A stretch of DNA of 64,000 nt from Pseudoalteromonas rhizosphaerae (GCF_902498845.1 NZ_CABVLM010000013.1:89057-153056), one strand, 5' to 3'. Numbered from the stretch's first letter, positions 26,619-36,031 are shown. Notes: generated by a model from the sequence alone, not told the origin. Numbers and translations are program-made.

Positions 26619-27680
26619 ATGCAGTTTATAGACCCTTTTCCAGTCAAATGCGAGTTTTGTCAACACTTAGCTTATTATCCGTTAACCCCGCTTAAGGCTG
26701 AAAAAGCAGCGTGTACAGCTTGCAAAAAAGTTTTACGCCAGACACCTCGTGATCTTCGTAGATCCAGCCGTAAACATGGAATTGAAATTTGGCCTACAGC
26801 TCTTATATTTGAAGTTATGCTGCAGTTCGATATTGACTATGATTTGGTTAGCGACGATGAGCTTAATGAGGAAACAACCCTATCAACATTTATTGAACTA
26901 ATGCAAAGAGCTGATCCAAGTATTTCCGCGCGTGACCTACTTACTTTTGATATGTTAGACACTGCTCGCTCTACCTGTGATGAAGAACAATTACTAACGC
27001 TAAAGCTGAAGGAGCTGTCTTTACTGTCTCATCCTAAAGAGCCGTTACCAGACAACAATTCTCTTGCAGATCCAAATGTCAAAGGCATTGAGAAAAGTGA
27101 ACTGCAAACGATGTATAAACAGCGTCGAAAAGCACGACAAACCCAAGAAAAACTTACCCCGCGTCCTTCAGCTGAAGAATCCACCGTTGAAGTTAAGGCC
27201 CCTAATGCTAATAAATACTCTAACTTTTGGCAAAAACAAAGCGAAGAAAACCACGCGGATATAGATAAGCCATTAACCAATGACGAAATTCAAAATACTT
27301 TGAATAATTTGGGATATACGCTACCCACACTCTATATACAGTTAATAAAAATACAAAATGGCGGCTATCCACAAAACACTCTGATTCAACTCGATCAAGA
27401 AAAACGAACAAACTATAGTATCAGCGAGTTTATCAAGCTAGGCTCTATAGCTGGAGAAAGTGAATATATGAGAAACGAATGGGGTTATCCTTATATCGGG
27501 CTATATATTTGTAACTGCCCTTCTGCAGGACACCAGCTGGTTGCCTTAGATTACACAGAGTGCGGCCCTATGGGTGAGCCCACAGTGGTACATGTTGATC
27601 AAGAAAATGACTTTAAAATAACCATACTTGCTACAAATTTTGAGCTGTTTATTAGTAAACTACAATATGATGAAGATTAA
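26619..27680 (+). CDS. Zinc-ribbon plus SUKH (SMI1/KNR4) domain protein
   Basis: The protein has 353 residues. Residues 10-40 form a CxxC...CxxC zinc ribbon (CEFCQHLA, CTACKK). A charged, Pro-rich linker fills about 130-215. Residues 225-350 fit the SUKH fold: LPTLYIQLIKIQNGGYP, then SEYMRNEWGYPYIGLYIC, ALDYTECGPMGEPTVVHVDQ and FELFISKLQ. SUKH proteins typically act as immunity proteins against polymorphic toxins or as scaffold domains. The zinc-ribbon fusion is unusual. The ATG at 26619 follows AAGGAGG. It faces the convergent hscC operon, and a second SUKH protein lies beyond that operon. Confidence 0.75.
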   Translation: MQFIDPFPVKCEFCQHLAYYPLTPLKAEKAACTACKKVLRQTPRDLRRSSRKHGIEIWPTALIFEVMLQFDIDYDLVSDDELNEETTLSTFIELMQRADPSISARDLLTFDMLDTARSTCDEEQLLTLKLKELSLLSHPKEPLPDNNSLADPNVKGIEKSELQTMYKQRRKARQTQEKLTPRPSAEESTVEVKAPNANKYSNFWQKQSEENHADIDKPLTNDEIQNTLNNLGYTLPTLYIQLIKIQNGGYPQNTLIQLDQEKRTNYSISEFIKLGSIAGESEYMRNEWGYPYIGLYICNCPSAGHQLVALDYTECGPMGEPTVVHVDQENDFKITILATNFELFISKLQYDED

Positions 27681-28030
27681 CCTCATGAAATGTGTCATTG
27701 CTTTAGAAGACTCTGTAACACTTTTTATATAACTAGCTTTTTAAATACAGCATGATCATTTTTTAAATATATTCTTAACTGCTCAAGCTTTTTAGGCTGA
27801 GACACTATCAGCTCGCGGTGTGTGGTTTGGTACAGTTTATATTATGGAATTTACCTTTTGAGTTAATCTAGAACAAGCAAATTTAATGCAATTCGCGCTA
27901 CTTTAGCGCTCTCTACATTGCTCAGCATTAATTAACTCAATAAGTAATTGACTATAAGATCTAGGGCTTTAACGTATAAAGTCAAGATTTTATCACTTTG
28001 GTTCTGTTACTAGTACGGGTTGACATGTTG

Positions 28031-28063
28031 TAATAAAAGCCACACGTTAAGTGGCTTTTATTA
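28031..28063. terminator. Bidirectional terminator of the hscC operon
   Basis: TAATAAAAGCCAC-acgttaa-GTGGCTTTTATTA is a perfect 13-base stem with T-rich ends on both strands. It lies just beyond the DUF1266 stop codon. Between 27681 and 28030 nothing else is visible. Confidence 0.8.
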
Positions 28064-28074
28064 CTATGCTAGCG

Positions 28075-28818
28075 CTACAAGTCTATTGTCCAGTCTAGTT
28101 GGCACCATGGGTGTTCATCATCAGCTAAAATTGACATTAACTCTTCAATATCACGTTTGATCTCTAGTTTTACTTCAAAGGATCTAGGATAACGATCGGA
28201 GAAATCCTCCTCTTTAGTTAATTTAACGCCCACCCAAGTTAAGCGCCCTAATATGTGACTCATGGCAAACTCTTGCCAATCAGTAAATAATTGTTGTGCA
28301 ATTTTACCCAGCACTAGCAAATAATACCAAGTTTCTTGTTCTGTAATTAAACCCGTAGTATATGCACACCGGCATAGAAAGGCAGAACGACCCACATCAA
28401 AACCTTTAATCCCACAGTCAGATAATGAAACATTATGTTTTTCAGCCCATTCACTAACCATATATTCATTACTGTTTTTATCGTTGTTTCGATTTAAAAA
28501 AAAGTGTTCAATATATAAATCATGACGAACACTTTGAATTAAACTGTTCATAAACTGATCACTTCGGGCTGTATCCGTAAAAACATTCAACGTTTCAACT
28601 AAGTCAGCTTTGCTATGTATATCATAACTATTTTTTAATACCTTTACATTACCGTTGATAATGGCTTGTAATGGGTATGTCTCGCTTTTATGTAATAAAC
28701 AATCTAGAGCATAGCCATTTTGCATCGATAAGTAGCCAGATAAACTGATTAACCATTGCTTTTGCTCATCAGTTAACGATTGGCTTTGCAGCATTAAGTC
28801 TTCTTGTTTATTATGCAT
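28075..28818 (-). CDS. DUF1266 domain protein (YbeU-like)
   Basis: The product is 247 residues from the ATG at 28818, which overlaps the end of the J-protein gene by 8 bases (ATGCATAA) and is preceded by AAGGAGAAAG; longer starts would lie deep inside that gene. Residues about 140-225 carry the DUF1266 pattern: GIKGFDVGRSAFLCRCAYT, GLITEQETWYYL, WQEFAMSHILGRLTW. In E. coli ybeU, with this domain, lies next to a J-protein gene and hscC, the same arrangement as here. The molecular function is unknown; a role with the HscC chaperone is inferred from the conserved order. Confidence 0.8.
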   Translation of the reverse strand: MHNKQEDLMLQSQSLTDEQKQWLISLSGYLSMQNGYALDCLLHKSETYPLQAIINGNVKVLKNSYDIHSKADLVETLNVFTDTARSDQFMNSLIQSVRHDLYIEHFFLNRNNDKNSNEYMVSEWAEKHNVSLSDCGIKGFDVGRSAFLCRCAYTTGLITEQETWYYLLVLGKIAQQLFTDWQEFAMSHILGRLTWVGVKLTKEEDFSDRYPRSFEVKLEIKRDIEELMSILADDEHPWCQLDWTIDL

Positions 28819-30910
28819 CAACTTTCTCCTTTGTCTCTTGCAATTGCTGGCATAAGGTCGTGCGCTGCGGTGCATAAGGTAGCCCTTGTTCGATAAGCTC
28901 TTCACAGCACTTAATAGCTGAATTTAAAGAATGAACGGCGTATGGGTGAGTGTTATATTCGTGTGCTGCTTGTTGAAATGCAGCTAAAGCAGTATCGTAT
29001 TGATTTAACTCTAAAAGTGCACATCCTTTAAAATAATATGCTTGTGGCGCTGCACGTAAACCTTTAATCGCTATATCAGCTAACATAATGCAGGTGTCAA
29101 AGTCTTGTTGGCCAAATGCGGCCTCTAAAAACCTTAAACAATCACGTGGGTTGTAAAGCATAAATTGTTTATTTACTTTTACATAATGTAGTGCACACAA
29201 CTGAAAATCATCAACAACACTTGTATCCGTATAAGCGATCAATTCGGGATCACGAACATTTAGTATCGCCAGTGCAAAAATTTGCAGTGATTCAGTATGC
29301 CATACAGATTCTAATGAGCGTCTAACTGAATCTTGCTCACTGGTAAGCTCAAGTATTGCCATTTCTTGCTCTGTATAACAACGCGGTTTTGTTGAACCAG
29401 GGAAGAAATCAATTTTATAAAAATCGCTAGGAATAGCGATATTCTTTTGTAATGTATAGGCGAATAATTCAAACGTAATTAAATCGTAGCAATACCTTGA
29501 TAAATCAACAATTAAGGGCCACAACCACAGCTGACGTTCATCATATAAATCAATAAATAACAAGAACTCAGAGTAGGCTTCTTCAAAACGGCTTAATTTA
29601 CATAAGCAAAGAGCTTGCAAGTAGTTGGCATGCACTATAAAAATATTCTTATATTGCTCAGTGATGGAGAGTGCATCATGATAACGACCATTTTCATATA
29701 ATAAGGTCGCAATTTTTATAGCGTTTTTAGCTTCATCAGCTCTCAACTCTCGAATATATCCGCGTCTTGCTGTAATTAATGCAACCTCACGTCCCATATC
29801 GGCAACAGCGTATGTTTCTGCGTCTAAATAAAGATAGGCTTTTTCAAAGTTATTGAGCTTTAAGTAACATAAACCAATGCTTTTAAACATCACCTTGGTG
29901 CAGAAATCACGACAATTATGCTCCTGCTGTATATACAGCTTAAGTGCAAGCTCATAATTTTTTAATTTATACTCCGCATGTGCTTGGTAATCTAAAAGGT
30001 CCTTTTCGGTATCTGGAATTGCTAAAGGTGTGAGAATACGTTTAATGGCGCTATAGGCATTAAGCGTCCATAAATACTTAACTATATAATCATAAAGGGG
30101 AAAGTCAGTTTTAAACTCAGGTTCAATTTGTTCGGCAATATTTTCTAAATCTTCTGAAGTCAATGTACCGTATAAACATCTATCTTCAATATAGTTACGT
30201 ATTTCAAGATGGCGTTGAAGATTTTTAAAATCAACATGTTCTGAAATACCTACCACTAAGCCGTCATTTATTCTTTTTGGTAATGTTTTTATGTAACGCG
30301 ATAGAGCAATCGCAATTTGACGCGTAGTATCATCGCCACTGATAGATAAGCCACCAGAAATACTTAGACTGTCATCTAAAAATGTCCATATATTTTCAGG
30401 TAAAAAGTGGTGATTAGAAAAAAAGTCGAGTAAGTTCGCAGTCAACGCATTACTTTGATTAACATCCCAAAATATCGGGGCCGCGAACAACATTTTCCAT
30501 TGTTCTAAACTGTACCTAACTAAAATATCACTATAAAGCTGTGTTAAGGCAAGGTTGAGTTGGGATATTGTTTTAATAGTTGAAAATTCAACGGGTTCGT
30601 CATCATCAGTATAGTGATTTGAGCTAGGTGCTGGCTCAGAAAAAACTTCATCCTGCCTATCTTCAATATTAGTATCTAGTTGCGGCTGAAACTCTTTAAG
30701 TGGTGCATCGTGCCAACTAGCTGAATTATCATTTGCATCATCATCACTTTTTGAGATTTCTTCCAGTGCCTGATCATACGCTTTACGTAACGCTTTAAAC
30801 TCTTCAGGAAATTCGGCTGGCGGAGTTTGTTTTAGTAACTGCGTATAAGCTAATTTTATAGCCCGCTTATCTTTAGTTGGTTCAATACCTAATAGTATCC
30901 AATGGTACAT
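28811..30910 (-). CDS. J-domain-like protein with TPR-like repeats (DjlB/DjlC-like)
   Basis: The protein has 699 residues. Residues 1-50 align with a J domain (MYHWILLGIEPTKDKRAIKL, then FKALRKAYDQAL). The place of the HPD triplet, which stimulates Hsp70 ATPase, reads Thr29-Pro30-Pro31. An acidic linker follows (about 52-100), and then several helical repeats of TPR or Sel1 type (for example AHAEYKLKNYELALKLYIQQ, YLQALCLCKLSRFEEAY, AYYFKGCALLELNQYDTALA). It should act as co-chaperone or adaptor for HscC, encoded 43 bases upstream, using the repeats to select clients. The missing HPD is a notable departure from ordinary J proteins. Confidence 0.8.
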   Translation of the reverse strand: MYHWILLGIEPTKDKRAIKLAYTQLLKQTPPAEFPEEFKALRKAYDQALEEISKSDDDANDNSASWHDAPLKEFQPQLDTNIEDRQDEVFSEPAPSSNHYTDDDEPVEFSTIKTISQLNLALTQLYSDILVRYSLEQWKMLFAAPIFWDVNQSNALTANLLDFFSNHHFLPENIWTFLDDSLSISGGLSISGDDTTRQIAIALSRYIKTLPKRINDGLVVGISEHVDFKNLQRHLEIRNYIEDRCLYGTLTSEDLENIAEQIEPEFKTDFPLYDYIVKYLWTLNAYSAIKRILTPLAIPDTEKDLLDYQAHAEYKLKNYELALKLYIQQEHNCRDFCTKVMFKSIGLCYLKLNNFEKAYLYLDAETYAVADMGREVALITARRGYIRELRADEAKNAIKIATLLYENGRYHDALSITEQYKNIFIVHANYLQALCLCKLSRFEEAYSEFLLFIDLYDERQLWLWPLIVDLSRYCYDLITFELFAYTLQKNIAIPSDFYKIDFFPGSTKPRCYTEQEMAILELTSEQDSVRRSLESVWHTESLQIFALAILNVRDPELIAYTDTSVVDDFQLCALHYVKVNKQFMLYNPRDCLRFLEAAFGQQDFDTCIMLADIAIKGLRAAPQAYYFKGCALLELNQYDTALAAFQQAAHEYNTHPYAVHSLNSAIKCCEELIEQGLPYAPQRTTLCQQLQETKEKVDA

Positions 30911-30953
30911 TTAGTTTACTCTTATGTTGTGGGCACAAATAATAGAGTGCATG

Positions 30954-32615
30954 TTAATAAGAAATATTCAAAAACATTTTTATACGCTCTTTGGCAGCGT
31001 CAATTTTATGATTGTCATGGGTTTCTAACGCACGCTCAAAAAGCCCAATTGTTTCACCAACCTTCCTGCGTTTATCACCTAGGCTCTCTTGAAACATGCG
31101 ATCGAGCTTTGCTTTAAAAGCGGTATTGGCAAGTTTGTTTTTTGGCAATATTTTTAAAGCTTGAAGTCTTGAAAATTGCTCTTGCAATTGATTTTGGTCA
31201 AGCTCTTTCACGTTCTCACCAACATAAGTACGATAGGTTTTTTCAGAATCCTTGTTTTTAACTTCCACTTCAATAACACCATTGAGGTCATAAGTGTAAG
31301 TTATATAAAAAGACTGAATTTTGTTCAAAGGTTCAAGTGTAATGTCTAATGCACCCATTAATACATTATCTTTAGGTAGGTAATTTTCACCTTGATAAAT
31401 GTTAATCAAAACACTTTCTTGACTTGGATGTCTGGAAAATAAAGAGCGCGTTTCACTGACTGGGATCGTAGAGTTACGCTCTATAATTGGTAAAAACTCA
31501 GGTTGGTTATGCTCGTTAGATATCTCAACGCCCAGTGTAAATGGGCAAACATCAGTCATTATTACATCTTTGAGCTGAATATTACGCTCGTTCATACTTG
31601 CTTGAATGGCAGCCCCAATAGCAATAGCATGATCTGGGTTGTATTGGATTTGTGTAATACGCGAAAATACATGATTAATTTGTTGGCGAAAAATAGGCAT
31701 GCGAGTCGCACCGCCGACAAAGATAAGGCCCGCAATATCATCCGTCGATAATTTTGCATCAGACATCGCTCTATGAATAGGAAACTTAATGCGCTCAATT
31801 AAATCATGACAAATATGGCCGAAATCGTCTTCACTCAGGGTATAAGTTAAAACATCGCCTTTGTATTCAAAATCAAAACTGGCAGAATCGTCGATGGTTA
31901 GCTGACATTTTAATTGATCACATAAAGACCATATATTTCTTCGCTCACTTTTGGTTAGATGGTACGGTTGGATATCATTTTTGCCAAATACATCGTCGAC
32001 AATAGCTTGGGTAAAGTCATTACCACCGAGGTAATTATCGCCTCCAGAGGCATGAATCTCAAAAATGTCATTAAACACTTCAATAACTGACACATCAAAT
32101 GTTCCACCACCGAGATCAAGCACTAAATAAGTGTTATCTGAATCTTTATTATCTAATCCATATGCAAGGGCTGCGGCGGTTGGCTCGTTAATTAAGCGCT
32201 CAACCGTTAAACCAGCAAGTGAAGCCGCCTGCTGTGTAGCTTGCCGTTGTTTATTATTAAAGTAGGCAGGTACTGAGATAACAGCTTCAGTAATGGGTTG
32301 TTGTAAATATGCTTGGGTTTGCTCTTTAAGGTGCTTAAGTAAAATAGCCGACAGCTCTATTGGGGTATAAGATTGTTCTTCTAATTGATAGACTTTATCT
32401 GTGCCCATAAAACGTTTAAATTCAGACACCGTCAACTCAGGGTGAGTCGCTAAACGATCCCGAGCAGCTTGACCTACCAATACATAGTCATCTGAAAAAC
32501 TCACAATAGAAGGCACTAGAACATTGCCCTCAGAGTCAGCGATAAGTTTAACACCACTATCTTGCCATACAGCAACAACACTGTGTGTCGTTCCCAGATC
32601 AATCCCTATCTTCAT
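30954..32615 (-). CDS. hscC: Hsp70-family chaperone HscC
   Basis: The protein has 553 residues, close to E. coli HscC (556) and shorter than DnaK (638). Nucleotide-binding motifs are intact: IGIDLGTTHSVVAVW (phosphate 1), VISVPAYFNNKQRQAT, LINEPTAAALAYGLD, LVLDLGGGTFDVSVIEV (phosphate 2) and IFVGGATRMP. The substrate-binding part (about 375-553) is short and lacks the acidic DnaK tail. HscC is a specialised Hsp70 of unknown clients in the cytoplasm. It heads an operon with the J-like and DUF1266 genes. The start follows GGGGGAG, a very strong ribosome site, and a TTTACA/TATAAT promoter lies about 75 bases upstream. Confidence 0.93.
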   Translation of the reverse strand: MKIGIDLGTTHSVVAVWQDSGVKLIADSEGNVLVPSIVSFSDDYVLVGQAARDRLATHPELTVSEFKRFMGTDKVYQLEEQSYTPIELSAILLKHLKEQTQAYLQQPITEAVISVPAYFNNKQRQATQQAASLAGLTVERLINEPTAAALAYGLDNKDSDNTYLVLDLGGGTFDVSVIEVFNDIFEIHASGGDNYLGGNDFTQAIVDDVFGKNDIQPYHLTKSERRNIWSLCDQLKCQLTIDDSASFDFEYKGDVLTYTLSEDDFGHICHDLIERIKFPIHRAMSDAKLSTDDIAGLIFVGGATRMPIFRQQINHVFSRITQIQYNPDHAIAIGAAIQASMNERNIQLKDVIMTDVCPFTLGVEISNEHNQPEFLPIIERNSTIPVSETRSLFSRHPSQESVLINIYQGENYLPKDNVLMGALDITLEPLNKIQSFYITYTYDLNGVIEVEVKNKDSEKTYRTYVGENVKELDQNQLQEQFSRLQALKILPKNKLANTAFKAKLDRMFQESLGDKRRKVGETIGLFERALETHDNHKIDAAKERIKMFLNISY

Positions 32616-32688
32616 ATTACTCCCCCGTTCATCGGAACATTCTTAAATCGTTTTATATATATTAAAACCACTATTTAAAAAATCACTT

Positions 32689-32718
32689 ATTATACTAACA
32701 TTGATTGTTATATGTAAA
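32689..32718 (-). promoter_or_regulatory. Candidate sigma70 promoter of the hscC operon
   Basis: On the minus strand TTTACA (32718-32713) and TATAAT (32694-32689) are separated by 18 bases, about 75 bases before hscC. The rest of 32616-33027 is very AT-rich, with no gene visible. No sigma32 motif was seen for this chaperone. Confidence 0.5.
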
Positions 32719-33027
32719 ATCCATCAAAATAAGAAAGTGCAATAAAAAAGCCTATTTTTTCACTGCGTGTAATTCAGGCCAAAAAGATGTTCACTATAAA
32801 ATTTAACCCCTATTAAACAAGGAGATAAAAACAAAACTATAACATATAAAATGATTAATCTAAGAAATTAAAGATAACAAGAGATCCATTAACTAATTAA
32901 AACGAGCTTAAATATATTAAAATTTCAATGTTAATTAATTGTAAATTTTAAGCTTGTTAAAATTAATACTGAGTTAATCTTGCCGTGATATACTAAGTTT
33001 ATTTTTTACTTTATTAATAAGATTCTC

Positions 33028-34038
33028 ATGCAAAATATCTGTGCGTATAACGATACTTTAAAAACCAAAAAATGGCATGACTTTCATTTTCCAGCAATAG
33101 AAATCACCAATTTGCCGTCTTTTTCACAAGATGAAAGCTACATCTTTAGTGACTTACTTCATCAAGCAGTAAAAGATCGAACAGGCCAAAATGTTCTCAA
33201 GCTTTTCTTAATAACACCTGATACTCAATCGAGCGATCACTTTTATATGCTTGCCTACTTACAAGATGAGACTATTTTTACCGCCGAAGTGCTCAACACC
33301 CCGCTATTTTCACAATGGTTAACAACAATTGATAGAGAAAGAAGAAAAGGCGTAGAACCTAAATCTAAGCTGTATGATCTTGCCAGTAATAGTCTATCTA
33401 GTCGCCCAATATCAAGAGCGTTTGCTGAGCAAATATTCACACATACCGGTGAGTTTATTGATGAAAATATTCCTAATGCATTTAAAGCAGAAGAATTAGC
33501 GCAACAAAAAATAGATTACATCACCCCATTTATTAACCTCGATGCCTACGAGAACTTTTCTTTAGTAAAACAAAATTTAACTCTATTAGTTGAGTCTGAG
33601 GGATTAAAAATAATAGAGCCCATTGATAACGAAGCGATTTATCAACAATTTAAAATGCAAGCTGGTTTTGAGTTTCCCACTATTTTAAAAGACTTTTTAA
33701 CACTGCATAACGGCATTGAAAAAACAGGCTTTATGAATGCACAGAGCATACTAAAAGAATGGAGTGACTGGCAAATACCATATCAAAAATGGACGCAAGA
33801 GGACTTGCTCGATACTTACAGCAGTAACGATGGCACAGTACTGCCTTTATATTGCACCCCCTATTGGATCCCCTTTTTCGACCAAGGTTGTGGTAATTTT
33901 TATGCCATAGATCTTGCACCAAACAGTAAAGGAAAACCTGGGCAGGTAATTAGTTTTGGCGCAGACCAAGAAAGCGGCTATCTACAAGCGCATAGCTTAG
34001 CAGAACTCATTGCTGGTTTTATGCATAACGAAGATTAA
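33028..34038 (+). CDS. SUKH (SMI1/KNR4) domain protein with unknown N-terminal domain
   Basis: The protein has 336 residues. The N-terminal 180 or so (with an RERRKGVEPKSKLYDLASN stretch) are not recognised. Residues about 185-330 fit SUKH: LKIIEPIDNEAIYQQFKMQA, FPTILKDFLTLHNGI, YCTPYWIPFFDQGCGNFYAI, DLAPNSKGKPGQVISF and AHSLAELIAGFM. It has no signal peptide. It diverges from hscC across 412 bases and mirrors the other SUKH protein at 26619, so the chaperone operon is bracketed by two members of the superfamily. A terminator follows at 34064. Confidence 0.78.
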   Translation: MQNICAYNDTLKTKKWHDFHFPAIEITNLPSFSQDESYIFSDLLHQAVKDRTGQNVLKLFLITPDTQSSDHFYMLAYLQDETIFTAEVLNTPLFSQWLTTIDRERRKGVEPKSKLYDLASNSLSSRPISRAFAEQIFTHTGEFIDENIPNAFKAEELAQQKIDYITPFINLDAYENFSLVKQNLTLLVESEGLKIIEPIDNEAIYQQFKMQAGFEFPTILKDFLTLHNGIEKTGFMNAQSILKEWSDWQIPYQKWTQEDLLDTYSSNDGTVLPLYCTPYWIPFFDQGCGNFYAIDLAPNSKGKPGQVISFGADQESGYLQAHSLAELIAGFMHNED

Positions 34039-34063
34039 CAGCAACTTTTAACGACGTATCTTG

Positions 34064-34096
34064 GCCCATCGTTTAGTTGTAATGATGGGCTTTTTT
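34064..34096 (+). terminator. Rho-independent terminator
   Basis: GCCCATC (34064-34070) pairs with GATGGGC (34084-34090), followed by TTTTTT, 26 bases after the SUKH gene. The A-run needed for the opposite direction is absent. Confidence 0.75.
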
Positions 34097-34111
34097 ATAA
34101 ACTAAAACCTT

Positions 34112-35107
34112 TTACGTTGAAATAAAATCGTCTTGAAAGCTTAAGCTTTGTTGAACGACTTTACCGTTTGCTTGCATGTCGTCTTGAATATACTTTAACA
34201 GTCCATTCACGCAGATTGGCATTTCCCACGCGCTGGCACCACGCTCCATTTCAGAGAACTTTAATTCAGGCCTTAAATTGGCTGTTCCAGGTAAGAACAC
34301 ATTAGCAATTTTTTTATTGTACTTATGTGCAAATGCGACAGTGTGAGCACTGCCACTTTTAATTTCCCACTCGATAGGTAGCAGCGTATTACAAAGCGCA
34401 GCCTGTATTCGATTTCGTCTAACAAAGTTTTCGGCACTGTATAATTGTTCAGGTAGGTATTCTGTTACTACTGTGCCACCACGATTTAATATTTGCGCTT
34501 TAAGTGTGTTAGAGCCTTTAGGAAACTCAACGTATATACCATTACCAAGAACCGCAACGGTGGGAATGTTATATTTTATCGATTCTGTATGTGCTATTTG
34601 ATCGATACCCAAAGCTAAGCCACTGACTGTAACAAGCCCTTTATTTGCCAATGCTGCGATGACTGTTTTGGCTAAAATTACACCATCTGTTGATGGCTTA
34701 CGAGTACCTATCACTGATACGGATTTTTTATGTAAGTTTTCAATTGGACCCTGAACAAAAATCCAATGAGGTGCATCATCAATTTTCTTCAACTCTTGAG
34801 GAAAAAGCTCCTGCTCTTTGAACAAAAGTCTTACATTATCAGCATGAAGAGAACGTGCGCGCGCTAAGCCAATTGACCAAAGTTGTTGTTGATATGCCTG
34901 CCATTCAATATCATCAGGTAATGACACATTCAGGTGTTTAGAAATTTCATCAGCATTACTCGCTTTAAGTAAATTTTTAAAGCCTAAGCCTGACTCTGCT
35001 ATTTTGTGTAATACCCAATACCCAACGCCGCTTAATGAAGTCAACGCGAGAAAAGCCACAGTTTCATTGCGCCAATAGTCTTTTTGCTGTTCTTTACTCA
35101 ACGCCAA
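34112..35107 (-). CDS. DprA/Smf-like DNA-processing protein
   Basis: The protein has 331 residues. The central Rossmann-like core has DprA signatures: VIGTRKPSTDGVILAK, VTVSGLALGIDQIAHTESIK, VAVLGNGIYVEFPKGSN, VVTEYLPEQ, FVRRNRIQAALCN. DprA loads RecA on incoming single-stranded DNA, and DprA-like proteins also occur in accessory and defence loci. The tail lacks the winged helix often found at the C-terminus of housekeeping DprA. The likely start is TTG at 35107 (MALSKEQQK), because the nearby ATG is in another frame. It sits among accessory genes, not in a usual dprA neighbourhood, so it may be a paralogue. Confidence 0.8.
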   Translation of the reverse strand: MALSKEQQKDYWRNETVAFLALTSLSGVGYWVLHKIAESGLGFKNLLKASNADEISKHLNVSLPDDIEWQAYQQQLWSIGLARARSLHADNVRLLFKEQELFPQELKKIDDAPHWIFVQGPIENLHKKSVSVIGTRKPSTDGVILAKTVIAALANKGLVTVSGLALGIDQIAHTESIKYNIPTVAVLGNGIYVEFPKGSNTLKAQILNRGGTVVTEYLPEQLYSAENFVRRNRIQAALCNTLLPIEWEIKSGSAHTVAFAHKYNKKIANVFLPGTANLRPELKFSEMERGASAWEMPICVNGLLKYIQDDMQANGKVVQQSLSFQDDFIST

Positions 35108-35231
35108 ATTCCATACAACTGTTTAATTTAAAACGCGCTGATTTTTACAGTATTATCAATCAAAGGCAAGGTAAACCAACTGCCTCGGTTGGCACACCTA
35201 AAATGCCAAAGCGCTTGTTAAAAACGCAAAC

Positions 35232-35630
35232 TTACTCGTTTAATAACTCATTAAGCGTTGTTATGTTTTTATCTTGCGATTCATAAACAGTATCAAATGG
35301 CTCACTTGACCAATCGCCGTGTTTACTTTGCCATGCAAACCAAGCAGATGAAATAAACTCAAACTCTTGCATTTCCTCCACCTCTTCACCGGCTAAAAAG
35401 TTAATTAACTGCGCTAACGTACAGTGCCCACTATCAACCAACGTTAACACCTCTGTTCCCATTAGCTCAGTGTCGTCATCAAGTAAAATGATAACAACCG
35501 ATTCTACAATCAGTTCATACTCCTTATATTCCATTATTGGTGTAACGTATGACTCATCTTGATGGCCTAATAAAATACTGGCGTAGTTATCACTAACTTG
35601 ACCATTTTTAAAAACTAATTGTTGATTCAT
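35232..35630 (-). CDS. Hypothetical acidic protein, 132 residues
   Basis: I do not recognise this protein. It is strongly acidic (VIILLDDDTELMG, LAGEEVEEMQEFEFIS), soluble and without signal peptide, with a Trp-rich stretch near the end (SSAWFAWQSKHGDWSSEPF). The acidic character and size resemble small immunity or anti-toxin-type proteins, but that is only a suggestion. It lies 124 bases upstream of the DprA-like gene on the same strand, and its start follows TAAGGTAAATAA. Confidence 0.6.
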   Translation of the reverse strand: MNQQLVFKNGQVSDNYASILLGHQDESYVTPIMEYKEYELIVESVVIILLDDDTELMGTEVLTLVDSGHCTLAQLINFLAGEEVEEMQEFEFISSAWFAWQSKHGDWSSEPFDTVYESQDKNITTLNELLNE

Positions 35631-36005
35631 TTATTTACCTTAACTGCCTTGATCGACTTATCTTATTCTTTAAATTATCAAATTTTGGGGGGTAATTCAC
35701 AACTTATATAATCAAAAACAAGCTCAACACATTTCGTTCGAAAAGGTACACTTTATTCTCAATATGAAGGTGAGCAAGAAGCACTTGTTAAATTAGAATT
35801 ATGAAAAATAGGCTAAGGTTATCAACGGCTGCTCATAGCACATTTAACAAAACCGATAATGCAAAGCCTTGAGGCAGACTGATAGGCTATTTTTTCGTTG
35901 GGTTTAGTTATCCCCTCTACGTTGCTTAATTTAACACCGCGCAAACTTAAAGCTTATGGCTTAAATTTTACGACTTAGCGCTTAAAACTCTACTATCCAA
36001 GCCAT
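35631..36005. other. Intergenic region, possible gene remnant
   Basis: No intact gene is seen. A short stop-bounded plus-strand frame around 35725-35803 encodes RKGTLYSQYEGEQEALVKLE and ends in a stop, and could be the C-terminal remnant of a lost gene. The rest is AT-rich without clear structure. Confidence 0.3.
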
Positions 36006-36031
36006 AAAAAAAGCAAGCCAATCGGCTTGCT
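36006..36031 (-). terminator. Terminator of the gltBD operon
   Basis: AGCAAGCC (36012-36019) pairs with GGCTTGCT (36024-36031). On the minus strand the hairpin is followed by a T-run (the A-run at 36006-36011). It lies 26 bases after the gltD stop. Confidence 0.85.

Noticed and set aside
28819..28905. Longer start for the DUF1266 protein
   Set aside because: It would lie deep inside the J-protein gene; the ATG at 28818 has a strong ribosome site and the classic short overlap.
35725..35803. Plus-strand frame ending RKGTLYSQYEGEQEALVKLE
   Set aside because: No start codon or family match; kept only as a possible remnant in the intergenic note.
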